Source of the DNA: a virus
Virus record (IMG/VR): IMGVR_UViG_3300034374_006708
Location: 1-31,068 of that record
Strand: one strand, 5' to 3'
DNA: 31,068 bases
Part shown: piece by piece, positions 9,487 through 16,764 of the stretch
How the letters are laid out: every line of letters begins with the position of its first letter
How positions within the stretch are numbered: the first letter of the stretch is position 1
The notes under the pieces: generated by a model
The model's input: only the letters and a program-made list of their open reading frames with translations
Databases searched by the model: none
What the model was told of the DNA's origin: nothing
Program-made: the position numbers and the translations under genes

Positions 9487-10414
9487 TTGTTATTCCAGTT
9501 AAAAATTGTGTCCAAGTTGCAGCTTGTTTAGGCCAACTATAATACAGATTGTAAAAATCACTCTGTCTTTTTAAATGATCTTGAATAGGTTTATGAGTAA
9601 TCGCTTCTGCCCCTTGTTTAATAGCTTGTGCAAATTTAAAAGCCAGCCTTCTATGATTATTGTCGTAAGGTACGTAAATACCAAACTCAGAACATGTTTC
9701 CGCTAAAGCCCCTAAGTTTGTCACAATTGTATAAAGTCCTGCTGCCATAGATTCTATAGCTGAAATACAAGATGTCTCTTCCCAGATACTCGGGTAAACA
9801 AACATATGATAATCTTTTAAATGTTCTTTAATGTAAGTATTAGGTTTATAACCTATATAGTTTACATTTTTTAATTGTTTAGCTTGTTCGTATAAACCTT
9901 TATATTCTTTATCATTCTGTTCATAAAAAGCTTTGCCATAAATCTCTGTAGATGAATAAACATCTAAAGTAATTAAGGGATGATTTACTAATTGCATAGC
10001 CCCAAGCAATACATTTAACCCTCTCCAAGGGGTTATTTGATGTATAATTTTTATAGGTTTATCTTTTTCGTAAACAGGAGCAGGTTCTATTTTACTTATA
10101 CCGTTCTTAATAATCATACACTTGCCTCTATCTAAACCAAATTTTTTAGTGAAATTTTCAAAGTTCCAATGTGAATTAAATACATACCAATCGTATTTAG
10201 TGTGATTCTTTTTATCTTTAAACCAGGGATAAATATTAGGTTGATCCCAAGAATTTTTCTGCCAAAGAATATTTATTTTATCTTTTGATAATGGAATTTT
10301 TTCTGGAACAGATGTTGTAATTTGTACCTTACTTAATAGTTGAAGATCTACGTATTGGGTTAGATATTCTAGTTGTAATTCCGTTCCACCTTTAGGTGTT
10401 GGATTTATTATCAT
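9467..10414 (-). CDS. GT-B fold glycosyltransferase, GT4-like
   Basis: The 315-aa protein begins with a GGTE loop (residues 9-12) typical of GT4 N-terminal domains. It carries the C-terminal sugar-nucleotide site, including IIHQITPWRGL (about 123-133, the R/K donor-phosphate region) and the EX7E motif in WEETSCISAIE (E213 and E221) followed by SMAAGLYTIVTNLGALAE. These features mark a retaining GT4-type transferase. It is somewhat shorter than usual, because the region before the GGxE loop is minimal; a start further upstream would run into the 61-aa gene, which it already overlaps by 23 nt. Together with the GT-A gene it forms a two-step glycosylation pair of unknown acceptor. Confidence 0.86.
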   Translation of the reverse strand: MIINPTPKGGTELQLEYLTQYVDLQLLSKVQITTSVPEKIPLSKDKINILWQKNSWDQPNIYPWFKDKKNHTKYDWYVFNSHWNFENFTKKFGLDRGKCMIIKNGISKIEPAPVYEKDKPIKIIHQITPWRGLNVLLGAMQLVNHPLITLDVYSSTEIYGKAFYEQNDKEYKGLYEQAKQLKNVNYIGYKPNTYIKEHLKDYHMFVYPSIWEETSCISAIESMAAGLYTIVTNLGALAETCSEFGIYVPYDNNHRRLAFKFAQAIKQGAEAITHKPIQDHLKRQSDFYNLYYSWPKQAATWTQFLTGITSDARKI

Positions 10415-10577
10415 TATTCATTACTTTCTGAAATAAGTCTAAATTCTTAGGGTCAACTGTAACTTCACAATCAACCACAATGTCAGGACCTTCTACTTTC
10501 TCTTTGTAGATTTCTCCTGTCTTTTTATTACGATAAGTATATTTAGTTATACACTTAATCTTTGTTATATCATCCAT
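10392..10577 (-). CDS. Small hypothetical protein
   Basis: The 61-residue product is charged and probably beta-rich at its start (KIKCITKYTYRNKKTGE) with an acidic middle. No family was recognised. It overlaps the 111-aa gene upstream by 8 nt and the GT4 gene downstream by 23 nt, consistent with a real gene in a coupled chain. Confidence 0.5.
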   Translation of the reverse strand: MDDITKIKCITKYTYRNKKTGEIYKEKVEGPDIVVDCEVTVDPKNLDLFQKVMNNDNKSNT

Positions 10578-10905
10578 TCTGATCTTCTCTATTTACTAGA
10601 GCATAACTTACAAATCCCGTTATAGTGTCTGCAGTGTCTGCTTGCATTTTTATAACATCACCCGCTTCTAAATTCAAGGTATTAGAAAGCATATTTTTAA
10701 AATCTTTATTAAGCTGTGCATGACTTATTTCAGTATCACTACCACCAGATTTTTTTAAATAAAGATCTACATCAACGTTAGATGCCGCTTCATGACTGGC
10801 TTGAACAGTTTTAACAATAGCATAGGCACTAGTGTTAATAGTTAACACTGTTGTTAAATTTGTAGTGGTTAAATCAATTACTGCGCTTTTATATAATACT
10901 GCCAT
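10570..10905 (-). CDS. Small beta-rich structural-type protein
   Basis: The 111-aa product is rich in Thr, Val, Ala, Asn and Asp with alternating hydrophobic residues, suggesting a beta-sandwich (for example VIDLTTTNLTTVLTINTS, then DVDLYLKKSGG, then DVIKMQADTADTITGFVSYA). This pattern is common in small phage head or tail decoration and fibre-associated proteins. Its ATG overlaps the TAA of the 54-aa gene by one base. No catalytic motif was seen; the structural role is inferred from composition and neighbours. Confidence 0.6.
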   Translation of the reverse strand: MAVLYKSAVIDLTTTNLTTVLTINTSAYAIVKTVQASHEAASNVDVDLYLKKSGGSDTEISHAQLNKDFKNMLSNTLNLEAGDVIKMQADTADTITGFVSYALVNREDQNG

Positions 10906-11069
10906 TATGATAAAAAATAATTATAAATATCTTGTTCTTCTTTTAAATCTTGTTGAAAAGAAAAATTAAGTTGTTGTTTTAAAGTATCTAATGCTTCTAA
11001 AATTTGACGTTGATTAGATGGATCATACGTTGGCGCCGGTTCTGGTATATAATTAATTATTTTAGCCAT
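10905..11069 (-). CDS. 54-aa hypothetical protein
   Basis: Translation from ATG at 11067-11069 gives a 54-residue product starting MAKIINYIPEPAPTYDPSN, then a Gln/Leu/Asp/Glu-rich helix, ending at TAA (10905-10907). The start overlaps the stop of the 652-aa tail protein by one base, and the stop overlaps the start of the 111-aa gene by one base. It therefore fills the whole 160-bp interval exactly in register with the local TAATG style, which is the main reason to call it real. The Pro-rich N-terminus plus short amphipathic helix suggests a small adaptor-like peptide; function is unknown. Confidence 0.62.
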   Translation of the reverse strand: MAKIINYIPEPAPTYDPSNQRQILEALDTLKQQLNFSFQQDLKEEQDIYNYFLS

Positions 11070-13027
11070 TATCTTCTACCATCTGGTCTTGTATCCAATC
11101 TAAGAGAACCATATCTCCAAGACTCTCCTACTGCCGTGTTTTCAAATTTCACACTTACTAATCTTCCTCTTGCTCTAGTATCTATCTTATCAGTGGTTGA
11201 GGTAACTGTAAAGGGTCCTAAAGGTGAACTAGTCTGAGTGTCAGATGGATAGTCTGATATAAATAAAGTAACTTGGTTATTACCCACAATCTCTTTATAG
11301 TCAGGAATAAACCTGCTTACTGAAGCAAAAAATTCACCATCAGCAATGTCAAAATCTCCAGATCTTATAAACCCTTGAATAGCAGATGTACCCGTGCTGT
11401 TAACTTGATCTACACCTTTTTCATGTTCATATAAAACTGTGGCCCCATCTCTGTTAGTAATTCCTGATATTGGAAAGAAAGGGGTATCCGAAGGACTATT
11501 AGAATCTGTAGATCCGTTTGGAATATAATCAGTAGCATAAGGTCTTTCAAAAACAGCTGCGTCTACATAAGTGGTTCTATCTAATGTACTTGTATTCCAG
11601 CTATTTTCTGCATAATTATAAGTCACACATCTATCAACTTGTAGTGAATTTTTTGATGGATAAAACCAATTTACTTCTGTGTACAAACTATTGTGACCTG
11701 CATAGATAATTTCATTAGCATCAAAATTAAGACCTGGATTACCATCACCTGTAGTAAATACAAAGTCTTCTACTAAACAAGGTATTTGTTTTACTGTTCC
11801 ATCAAATGCAAAAAACCCACCTGCTTGACCCATCCAGTAAACAGCACCTTGAGCAAAAACAACAGCGTGTTGTCCTAAACATCCGCAGTTAGTCCCCACT
11901 TGTCTAATACTAAATGTAAATGGTGGTCCTACAAATTGAGCTACATAAGCAGCTTGATCTGTTAAAATTAAAACATAGTCTTTACCTTGAACAGCAGCAG
12001 TAATTCTGTTTCCCGTATCTAATCTAAATGTACCAGCAGTGTTTGTTGCTGTTGGTGTGTATACGTTTAATGTTTCTTGATTCGTAAATCTAATAAACAT
12101 AGGGTCTTGTGTCGTTGCATCAGTCATATCCGTTAAAGCACCAAACTGAAATAAATGTCTATCTCTGTCTGAGAATAAAGATAACGTTGAAACCATATTA
12201 ACTTCACTGCCTACCCCTGCAATTACAGTGGCTCTAGTTGCTAAAGCTCCAGAAGAATCCCATTGAAAAGTATTTCCATTTCTTAATGTTGCAATCAAGG
12301 TATTACCAGCATGATCTAAAGACCAGTTAGCTGGGTCTAACGTTACGTTTGAAGTTGATCTTGCTGTGCCCCAAGCTTCTTTACCCCATTGATAAGTGCT
12401 CCAACCAAAACCTAAAGTTTGAAAAGTGGGTCCTGGTCTTATGTACCTTTGATAGTTAAATGATCCTTGAGCCGTCATTCCGGAATTACCTTCCGCTGTC
12501 GTTACACCTGCAGCAGGGTTCAATAAACTTATAGTAAATGAGTTTGCGTTAGGGACGGTTAATACTTCAAAAGCGTAGGTTTGAAAATCAGGTGCTGTAA
12601 GTGTTGTAGATCCAGCCACAGATACAGAAGTAAATACCACGTAATCTCCAACTAGAATACTGTGACCTGTAGAATTTATCGTTACTGTAGAACCAGCTGC
12701 TGCAGAAGTAGTAAAGGTTCCTCCTGAAACTGGAGATCCAGCTAAAGGGGTAATATCATAAAATCTTTCACCACTAAAAATAAATAAACCTGAGCTTGTT
12801 CCAATAGCCGAAAATTTTGTACCATTTAAACTAGTAAATGTATGTTGAGCCCTAGCTACACCAGGAAGAGTATTATTAGCAGTGGTTAATTGATCCCAAC
12901 CACCTATTTTTTCAGGCACTCCATATCTAAATCTAACAAAATCACTATCAACCCATTTACCTGCAGCGGCTGAAGGCGTGCTTTGTTTATCAATACCTGC
13001 TTGAAATTTTACTTCTTTTAATGCCAT
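11069..13027 (-). CDS. Tail nozzle / stabilisation-type protein
   Basis: The 652-aa protein begins with the segment FQAGIDKQSTPSA followed by VRFRYGVPEKIGGW, a beginning I associate with podovirus tail nozzle (T7 gp12-like) or packaged-DNA-stabilising (P22 gp10-like) proteins of marine phages. The body is beta-rich. Residues about 95-190 look like an inserted beta-barrel (GSTVTINSTGHSILVGDYVVF), and residues 208-220 hold a GWx4WGx3WG motif that also recurs in the 448-aa fibre. Such proteins form the hexameric distal tail tube and often anchor receptor-binding proteins. It lies next to the oxygenase cassette. Tail nozzle is the best guess; a generic tail structural protein is safe. Confidence 0.72.
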   Translation of the reverse strand: MALKEVKFQAGIDKQSTPSAAAGKWVDSDFVRFRYGVPEKIGGWDQLTTANNTLPGVARAQHTFTSLNGTKFSAIGTSSGLFIFSGERFYDITPLAGSPVSGGTFTTSAAAGSTVTINSTGHSILVGDYVVFTSVSVAGSTTLTAPDFQTYAFEVLTVPNANSFTISLLNPAAGVTTAEGNSGMTAQGSFNYQRYIRPGPTFQTLGFGWSTYQWGKEAWGTARSTSNVTLDPANWSLDHAGNTLIATLRNGNTFQWDSSGALATRATVIAGVGSEVNMVSTLSLFSDRDRHLFQFGALTDMTDATTQDPMFIRFTNQETLNVYTPTATNTAGTFRLDTGNRITAAVQGKDYVLILTDQAAYVAQFVGPPFTFSIRQVGTNCGCLGQHAVVFAQGAVYWMGQAGGFFAFDGTVKQIPCLVEDFVFTTGDGNPGLNFDANEIIYAGHNSLYTEVNWFYPSKNSLQVDRCVTYNYAENSWNTSTLDRTTYVDAAVFERPYATDYIPNGSTDSNSPSDTPFFPISGITNRDGATVLYEHEKGVDQVNSTGTSAIQGFIRSGDFDIADGEFFASVSRFIPDYKEIVGNNQVTLFISDYPSDTQTSSPLGPFTVTSTTDKIDTRARGRLVSVKFENTAVGESWRYGSLRLDTRPDGRR

Positions 13028-13040
13028 GGGATCTATTATA

Positions 13041-13376
13041 CTAGTTTTTAGGCAAAAATATAGTCCATTCTAGCTTAGGTATCAAATCATTTACGTAGAC
13101 CTTTTTTAACCTATTCTTTTTTAAGTAATTATGTAGTTCTTCTAAATCTAGAATAATCCACTTATTACCTATTTCTAATACCATTTTATCAGCTTTAATA
13201 TTTGTTTTAAATTTTTGAGCAGGTGTGCCATCTGACAGTTTTATCATTTCTCTAATATCAAATCTGTAAAAGGCATTTTGACCTTTTATAATACCTGCAA
13301 TATTCCAAGATGTTTTACTTTTAGGATACTCTATAGACTCTAAATGCTCAGAAAATCTTTTTACAATTGAGTCCAA
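13041..13376 (-). CDS. Conserved hypothetical protein with a TTG start
   Basis: The 111-aa product begins at a TTG codon (13374-13376). An in-frame TAG lies only 9 bases upstream and the next in-frame Met is about 43 codons in, so TTG is the most plausible start; an AGG lies about 8 nt before it. The protein alternates Lys/Asp/Glu with aromatic and aliphatic residues (for example GNKWIILDLEELHNYL) and looks like a compact alpha/beta domain. No family was recognised. It sits between the oxygenase cassette and the nozzle-type gene, 13 bp from each neighbour, so it could belong functionally to either. Confidence 0.6.
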   Translation of the reverse strand: MDSIVKRFSEHLESIEYPKSKTSWNIAGIIKGQNAFYRFDIREMIKLSDGTPAQKFKTNIKADKMVLEIGNKWIILDLEELHNYLKKNRLKKVYVNDLIPKLEWTIFLPKN

Positions 13377-13388
13377 TTTAAATACCTA

Positions 13389-13985
13389 TTATTTTAAATA
13401 GAGAAAATCTTTTCTATTTTTTTCTCCTAAATTACCTTTTAAAAAGTAATTTGCTCCTACCATAATTTTGCTCCCTTCATTTACTGAATGATGTCTTATC
13501 CAACCAGGGAATATAAATAAATCTTTTTCATTTGTAGGAAGATGCCAAGTTTCACTATTATATATATTATATTGAATTGGATTATATGAAAAATCAAATG
13601 CTTCTTGAATACTGCTTTTATTTAATTCAAAATAAATAGTATTTTTTCCTTTGCTTTCTGGATAAAAAACAATACTTAAAAAAGCTCCTTTGTGACTATG
13701 AGAATGATGAACAGTGTTATCATTAATGGTTGTCCAACTTTGAGTAACATAGACTTCATTTTTAATTTGTAAAACTTCTTTTAAATACTGATCTACTTTT
13801 TTATCAAAAAGATTTTTAATATTTTTAAATATTTTATTATTAAAGATATAATTACTCTTAGAAACTTTTACATTTTTTCCTTCTTGATAATTTTGTTTCA
13901 TTATAAATTCTTTTTGTTTTTTATTTAAAGAATAGTCTAGTTTTGAAATTGCTATAGGAATAGCTCTTAAATTTAATACGTTCAT
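13389..13985 (-). CDS. 2OG-Fe(II) oxygenase superfamily protein, HxH type
   Basis: The 198-aa protein has the double-stranded beta-helix layout of 2-oxoglutarate/Fe(II) dioxygenases. The first metal motif lies in HSHSHKGAFLSIVFYP (H96 and H98 aligned to the neighbouring paralogue), with the distal His in FPGWIRHHSV (H165). In place of the usual arginine that binds 2-oxoglutarate is a Lys (K173, in GSKIMVGANYF). The arrangement resembles the TIGR02466 family (putative 2OG-Fe(II) oxygenases of phages and marine bacteria), so hydroxylation of a protein or other substrate is plausible. The Lys replacement is a reason to doubt activity or expect a changed cofactor site. It overlaps the next oxygenase gene by one base. 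Confidence 0.72.
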   Translation of the reverse strand: MNVLNLRAIPIAISKLDYSLNKKQKEFIMKQNYQEGKNVKVSKSNYIFNNKIFKNIKNLFDKKVDQYLKEVLQIKNEVYVTQSWTTINDNTVHHSHSHKGAFLSIVFYPESKGKNTIYFELNKSSIQEAFDFSYNPIQYNIYNSETWHLPTNEKDLFIFPGWIRHHSVNEGSKIMVGANYFLKGNLGEKNRKDFLYLK

Positions 13986-14587
13986 TATTTTATATTTAAT
14001 TTTAAAAAAGAATCTTCAGTACCAAAAGAACCATTGGGTAAAACGTTAAAAGCCAAAGAGTATCTATCTTCTTTTGAATTATTGGGTAAAATATTATGTC
14101 TCATATTACTAAAGAATAATACAAGACAATTTGACATTGGAGTTATATCCCAATATTTAGAATTATAGATGTTATAATTTTTTACTTTTGTATGAAAGGG
14201 ATTTAAAAAATCATTATAAAATCTAATTTTAAAATCTTCAGAGAACTTAGGATAGTATACACCACTAATCCAAGAGTTTGAATGTGTATGTGGTTCAGAA
14301 TAACCTTTAGGTTTTGTTTTAGTAATCCAACTATTAAAAATTTTAAAGTTATTATCTTTAAAAGATAATTTATCAGTGATTAATGAACCTACTGATTTTT
14401 CACATTCTTTTTTTAAATCTTTAAATTCATTTAAAATATTATATTCAGTGCTTGAATAAGTTAAAAAACCATTTGCTTCTTGTTTTATTTTTTGTTTTTC
14501 AAATATTTTATTATAATTTTTTCTTATATCTAATTGATATAAAAAAATAGAATTATGTATGATAGGAATATTATGTAATAACATCAT
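13985..14587 (-). CDS. 2OG-Fe(II) oxygenase, TIGR02466-like
   Basis: The 200-aa protein shows the complete motif set: H100-T-H102 within SEPHTHSNSWISGVYYP, distal H164 in NMRHNILP, and R175 in KEDRYSLAFNVLP for the 2-oxoglutarate carboxylate. The end, PNGSFGTEDSFLKL, is characteristic of the TIGR02466 family as I know it. HxH instead of HxD is the usual form in this family. It would couple 2-oxoglutarate decarboxylation to hydroxylation of an unidentified substrate. It is the middle of three tandem minus-strand oxygenase genes and is visibly A+T-richer than the capsid genes. The start could be either of two adjacent ATG codons. Confidence 0.8.
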   Translation of the reverse strand: MMLLHNIPIIHNSIFLYQLDIRKNYNKIFEKQKIKQEANGFLTYSSTEYNILNEFKDLKKECEKSVGSLITDKLSFKDNNFKIFNSWITKTKPKGYSEPHTHSNSWISGVYYPKFSEDFKIRFYNDFLNPFHTKVKNYNIYNSKYWDITPMSNCLVLFFSNMRHNILPNNSKEDRYSLAFNVLPNGSFGTEDSFLKLNIK

Positions 14588-14588
14588 A

Positions 14589-15161
14589 TTAAACTAATAT
14601 GAACCAACCTGTTACAATATATTTTTCTTGAGTAGGTGATGGAATACCTCGGTGTAAATGAGTAAAATCAGTTGGCCATATTAAAGTTTTACCTATTTTA
14701 GGTTTAACTTTAACTTTTTGATAATAAAATTCAGTTTCTCCCTTATCAGTAACATCATTTAAATACGTCATATAAACGAGTCCTCTTTGAGCTATGAATT
14801 GACCTGGCACATATCCAACATATCTTTCACAGTGCCAAACTTTAAAACCACCCCCTGGTGGATAGTGTTGTATTAAATTTGAATCATAGGTATGATATCT
14901 TCCTAATTTATATTTACTAACATATTGACGTACGCATTTACTCAACTCTGAAAAATATTTTTTTATAGTTTTATTACTAGACATATTAAAAAAAGTAACA
15001 TCAATTGACTCTTTAATATCTGTATTTACTGCAGTGTTTTTTACATCTGTATCATAAGCAACTCCAGGTCGTTTATACTCCTTATTTTTCTTATGATATT
15101 TTATAAGTTCTTTACAAACTTCTGTGTCTATTTGATAGCTTTCTATAAATGTCTCTTGCAT
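14589..15161 (-). CDS. 2OG-Fe(II) oxygenase, prolyl-4-hydroxylase-like, HxE variant
   Basis: The 190-aa protein has a prolyl-4-hydroxylase-like core. The segment IQHYPPGGGFKVWHCER contains the first metal motif as H110-C-E112; strands around GLVYMTYLNDV and GETEFYYQ follow. The distal His lies in DFTHLHRGIPSP (H168, with H170 alternative), and K180 in EKYIVTGWF occupies the place of the P4H lysine that binds 2-oxoglutarate. HxE is less common than HxD. P4H relatives hydroxylate proline or other side chains in proteins; the substrate here is unknown. It is the first minus-strand gene of the cassette, starts 50 bp from a divergent plus-strand oxygenase gene, and has no good Shine-Dalgarno, so a short leader is likely. 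Confidence 0.82.
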   Translation of the reverse strand: MQETFIESYQIDTEVCKELIKYHKKNKEYKRPGVAYDTDVKNTAVNTDIKESIDVTFFNMSSNKTIKKYFSELSKCVRQYVSKYKLGRYHTYDSNLIQHYPPGGGFKVWHCERYVGYVPGQFIAQRGLVYMTYLNDVTDKGETEFYYQKVKVKPKIGKTLIWPTDFTHLHRGIPSPTQEKYIVTGWFILV

Positions 15162-15191
15162 CTTTATATGTAATATACTATAATAGTGTAT
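15156..15191. promoter_or_regulatory. Divergent promoter with palindromic operator-like core
   Basis: For the plus strand, TTGCAT at 15156-15161 and TATAAT at 15179-15184 are separated by 17 bp, a sigma-70-type arrangement with a perfect -10 and a half-matching -35. The -10 lies inside a 19-bp palindrome (15173-15191) with a single mismatched pair and the perfect core ACTATAATAGT. Because the core is symmetric, a minus-strand -10 (TATTAT, 15180-15185) overlaps it, so the same site could serve both oxygenase operons. A dimeric regulator could also bind here. The plus-strand leader would be about 20 nt with a weak GAGAG Shine-Dalgarno. Confidence 0.6.
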
Positions 15192-15211
15192 AGTTTAAAA
15201 AGCAAGAGAGA

Positions 15212-15706
15212 ATGAAATTAAAATATAAAATAATAGATAATTTTCTTCATAAAGAAGATTTTATTACATTAAAAAACTCTATCATTAACAAAGAGTTTTC
15301 TTGGTATTTTCAAGATTTAATAAATGGAAATCATGCTAAAAATGATTCTACAAGTTATTTTACTCATCTTATTTACGAAGATACAAGTAATAGCTCCATT
15401 TATCCTTTCATTAAAAAAATATTTTTTAATAAATTAAAAATAAAATCTTTGATAAGAATTAAATGCAACTGTTATCCTTCTACAGAAAAAATAAGAATTA
15501 ACAAAAAACACATTGATTATGACTTCGAACACCAAGGAGCAATATTTTCATTAAATACGTGTGATGGTTTTACTTCATTAAATAATGGAAAAAAAATTGA
15601 TTCTATTGAAAATAGATTATTATTATTTGATGCAAATAAACCTCATGCTAGTTCAACTTGTACAAATGCAAAAGCAAGATTTAACATAAACTTTAATTAT
15701 TTTTAA
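15212..15706 (+). CDS. 2OG-Fe(II) oxygenase superfamily protein
   Basis: The 164-aa protein has H100-I-D102 in NKKHIDYDFEHQGAIFSL, a strand NTCDGFTSL, distal H145 in DANKPHASSTC, and R156 in KARFNINFNYF. This is the canonical HxD...H...R set of a minimal double-stranded beta-helix dioxygenase. The form IDNFLxxEDF at the N-terminus is the usual opening of phage 2OG oxygenases of this small type. It is the first plus-strand gene of the cassette, directly after a TATAAT promoter, and its TAA overlaps the next start codon by one base. The substrate is unknown; small relatives are frequent in cyanophage genomes without an assigned role. Confidence 0.82.
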   Translation: MKLKYKIIDNFLHKEDFITLKNSIINKEFSWYFQDLINGNHAKNDSTSYFTHLIYEDTSNSSIYPFIKKIFFNKLKIKSLIRIKCNCYPSTEKIRINKKHIDYDFEHQGAIFSLNTCDGFTSLNNGKKIDSIENRLLLFDANKPHASSTCTNAKARFNINFNYF

Positions 15707-16278
15707 TGAGTAGTAATTGGCCATTTAAATTAGATCACGTTCATGAATGGGCTTATTGGAAGAGCGCTTTTTCAAAAGAAGAATGCGATTTAATTATCGA
15801 ATTAGGTAAAAAAAATTTAATCACAGGACAAGTTGCTAATCCTGCAAAAACAAAAAAGTATAGAAAAAGTAAAATTAATTGGATTCAACCAGATGAAAAA
15901 ACAGATTGGATTTTTAAAAGACTCACTGACATATCACAAAGTTTAAATGATCAATTTTTTAAATTTGATGTAGAGGGTTTTTTAGAGGGATTACAATTTA
16001 CTAATTATAAAGCTGTCGGATCATATTATGGAAAACATGTTGATAAAGGCACCAATACAAAAATAAGAAAGTTATCTTTATCTGTCCAATTAACCGAACC
16101 TAAAAAATATAAAGGAGGTGATTTAAATTTATATTTTGAAGATAAACCTTTACCAATGTCTAAAGAACAAGGTACTTTAGTTATGTTTCCAAGTTATGTA
16201 TTGCACGAAGTTACACCAGTTTCAAAAGGTGAAAGAAATTCTTTAGTTGCTTGGATATCAGGGAAAAATTTTAAATAA
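15706..16278 (+). CDS. 2OG-Fe(II) oxygenase, PKHD/hydroxylase-like
   Basis: The 190-aa protein resembles PKHD-type hydroxylases. The metal motif H111-V-D113 lies in YYGKHVDKGT, strands LSLSVQLTEP and GGDLNLYFED follow, the distal H167 is in FPSYVLHEVTPV, and R177 is in KGERNSLVAWISG. The GGDL and FPSYxLHxVxPV elements are hallmarks of this branch. All catalytic residues are present, so it is likely active on an unidentified protein or small-molecule substrate. It is translationally coupled to the 164-aa oxygenase (1-base overlap) and ends 3 bp from a convergent minus-strand gene with no recognisable terminator between. Confidence 0.86.
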   Translation: MSSNWPFKLDHVHEWAYWKSAFSKEECDLIIELGKKNLITGQVANPAKTKKYRKSKINWIQPDEKTDWIFKRLTDISQSLNDQFFKFDVEGFLEGLQFTNYKAVGSYYGKHVDKGTNTKIRKLSLSVQLTEPKKYKGGDLNLYFEDKPLPMSKEQGTLVMFPSYVLHEVTPVSKGERNSLVAWISGKNFK

Positions 16279-16281
16279 TTG

Positions 16282-16764
16282 TTAAATATCTACTTCTACC
16301 CAACCATCAGTAGAGTTGTATTGCCATGTTTTACCTTCAGAGACTTCATCAATTCTTTGCCAGCCGCCTATATCTCCATACTCCCAAACAGAGTTTGCAG
16401 GTTCTGTGGGTCTTGAAACAGGGTAATCCCAACCGCATGTGTCTTCATTAAAAACTACTGTAGTAGATTCAGTTCCATCAGGGTTTAAAGTTTTAGGAGG
16501 TATAAAAGCATCTCGAGCTGCATCATAGGTACTACCTATTCCTCCATAATTTTTTCTAAAAATTTCACCACCATGTTTATGAGCTCCTAGACACATTCCT
16601 TTTACTGATCTTTTCCAAACAGCATCGGGTTCATTAAAAATTTTTCTTAAAAAAGCCTGACCTTTTTCTTCATTAAGAGAGCCATCTTGAGTTACTACAT
16701 CGTCTTCAACTTTTATTGAATCAATTACTTTATTGTTAGAATCTAATTTAGAAAAATAAGCCAT
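16282..16764 (-). CDS. Conserved tail-associated phage protein
   Basis: The 160-aa protein starts MAYFSKLDSNNKVIDSIKV, then has a Gln-Phe-Leu helix, a GGEIFRKNYGGIGSTYD core, DAFIPPKTLNPDG, and a Trp-rich C-terminus with CGWDYPVSRP and repeated GGW/DGW elements. I recognise this arrangement (KNYxGIGxTYD, DAFIPPKP, CxWxxPxxxP) from cyanophage and marine phage proteins beside tail fibre genes, where it is annotated hypothetical or structural. It shares one base with the Gly-rich tail-tip gene upstream, which supports a link with the tail tip. It is not an enzyme by any motif I can see. Confidence 0.7.
   Translation of the reverse strand: MAYFSKLDSNNKVIDSIKVEDDVVTQDGSLNEEKGQAFLRKIFNEPDAVWKRSVKGMCLGAHKHGGEIFRKNYGGIGSTYDAARDAFIPPKTLNPDGTESTTVVFNEDTCGWDYPVSRPTEPANSVWEYGDIGGWQRIDEVSEGKTWQYNSTDGWVEVDI

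Noticed and set aside
16279-16281. Terminator between the convergent oxygenase and 160-aa genes
   Set aside because: Only three bases separate the stops; the AAAAATTTTT run nearby is coding sequence and does not form a GC stem.
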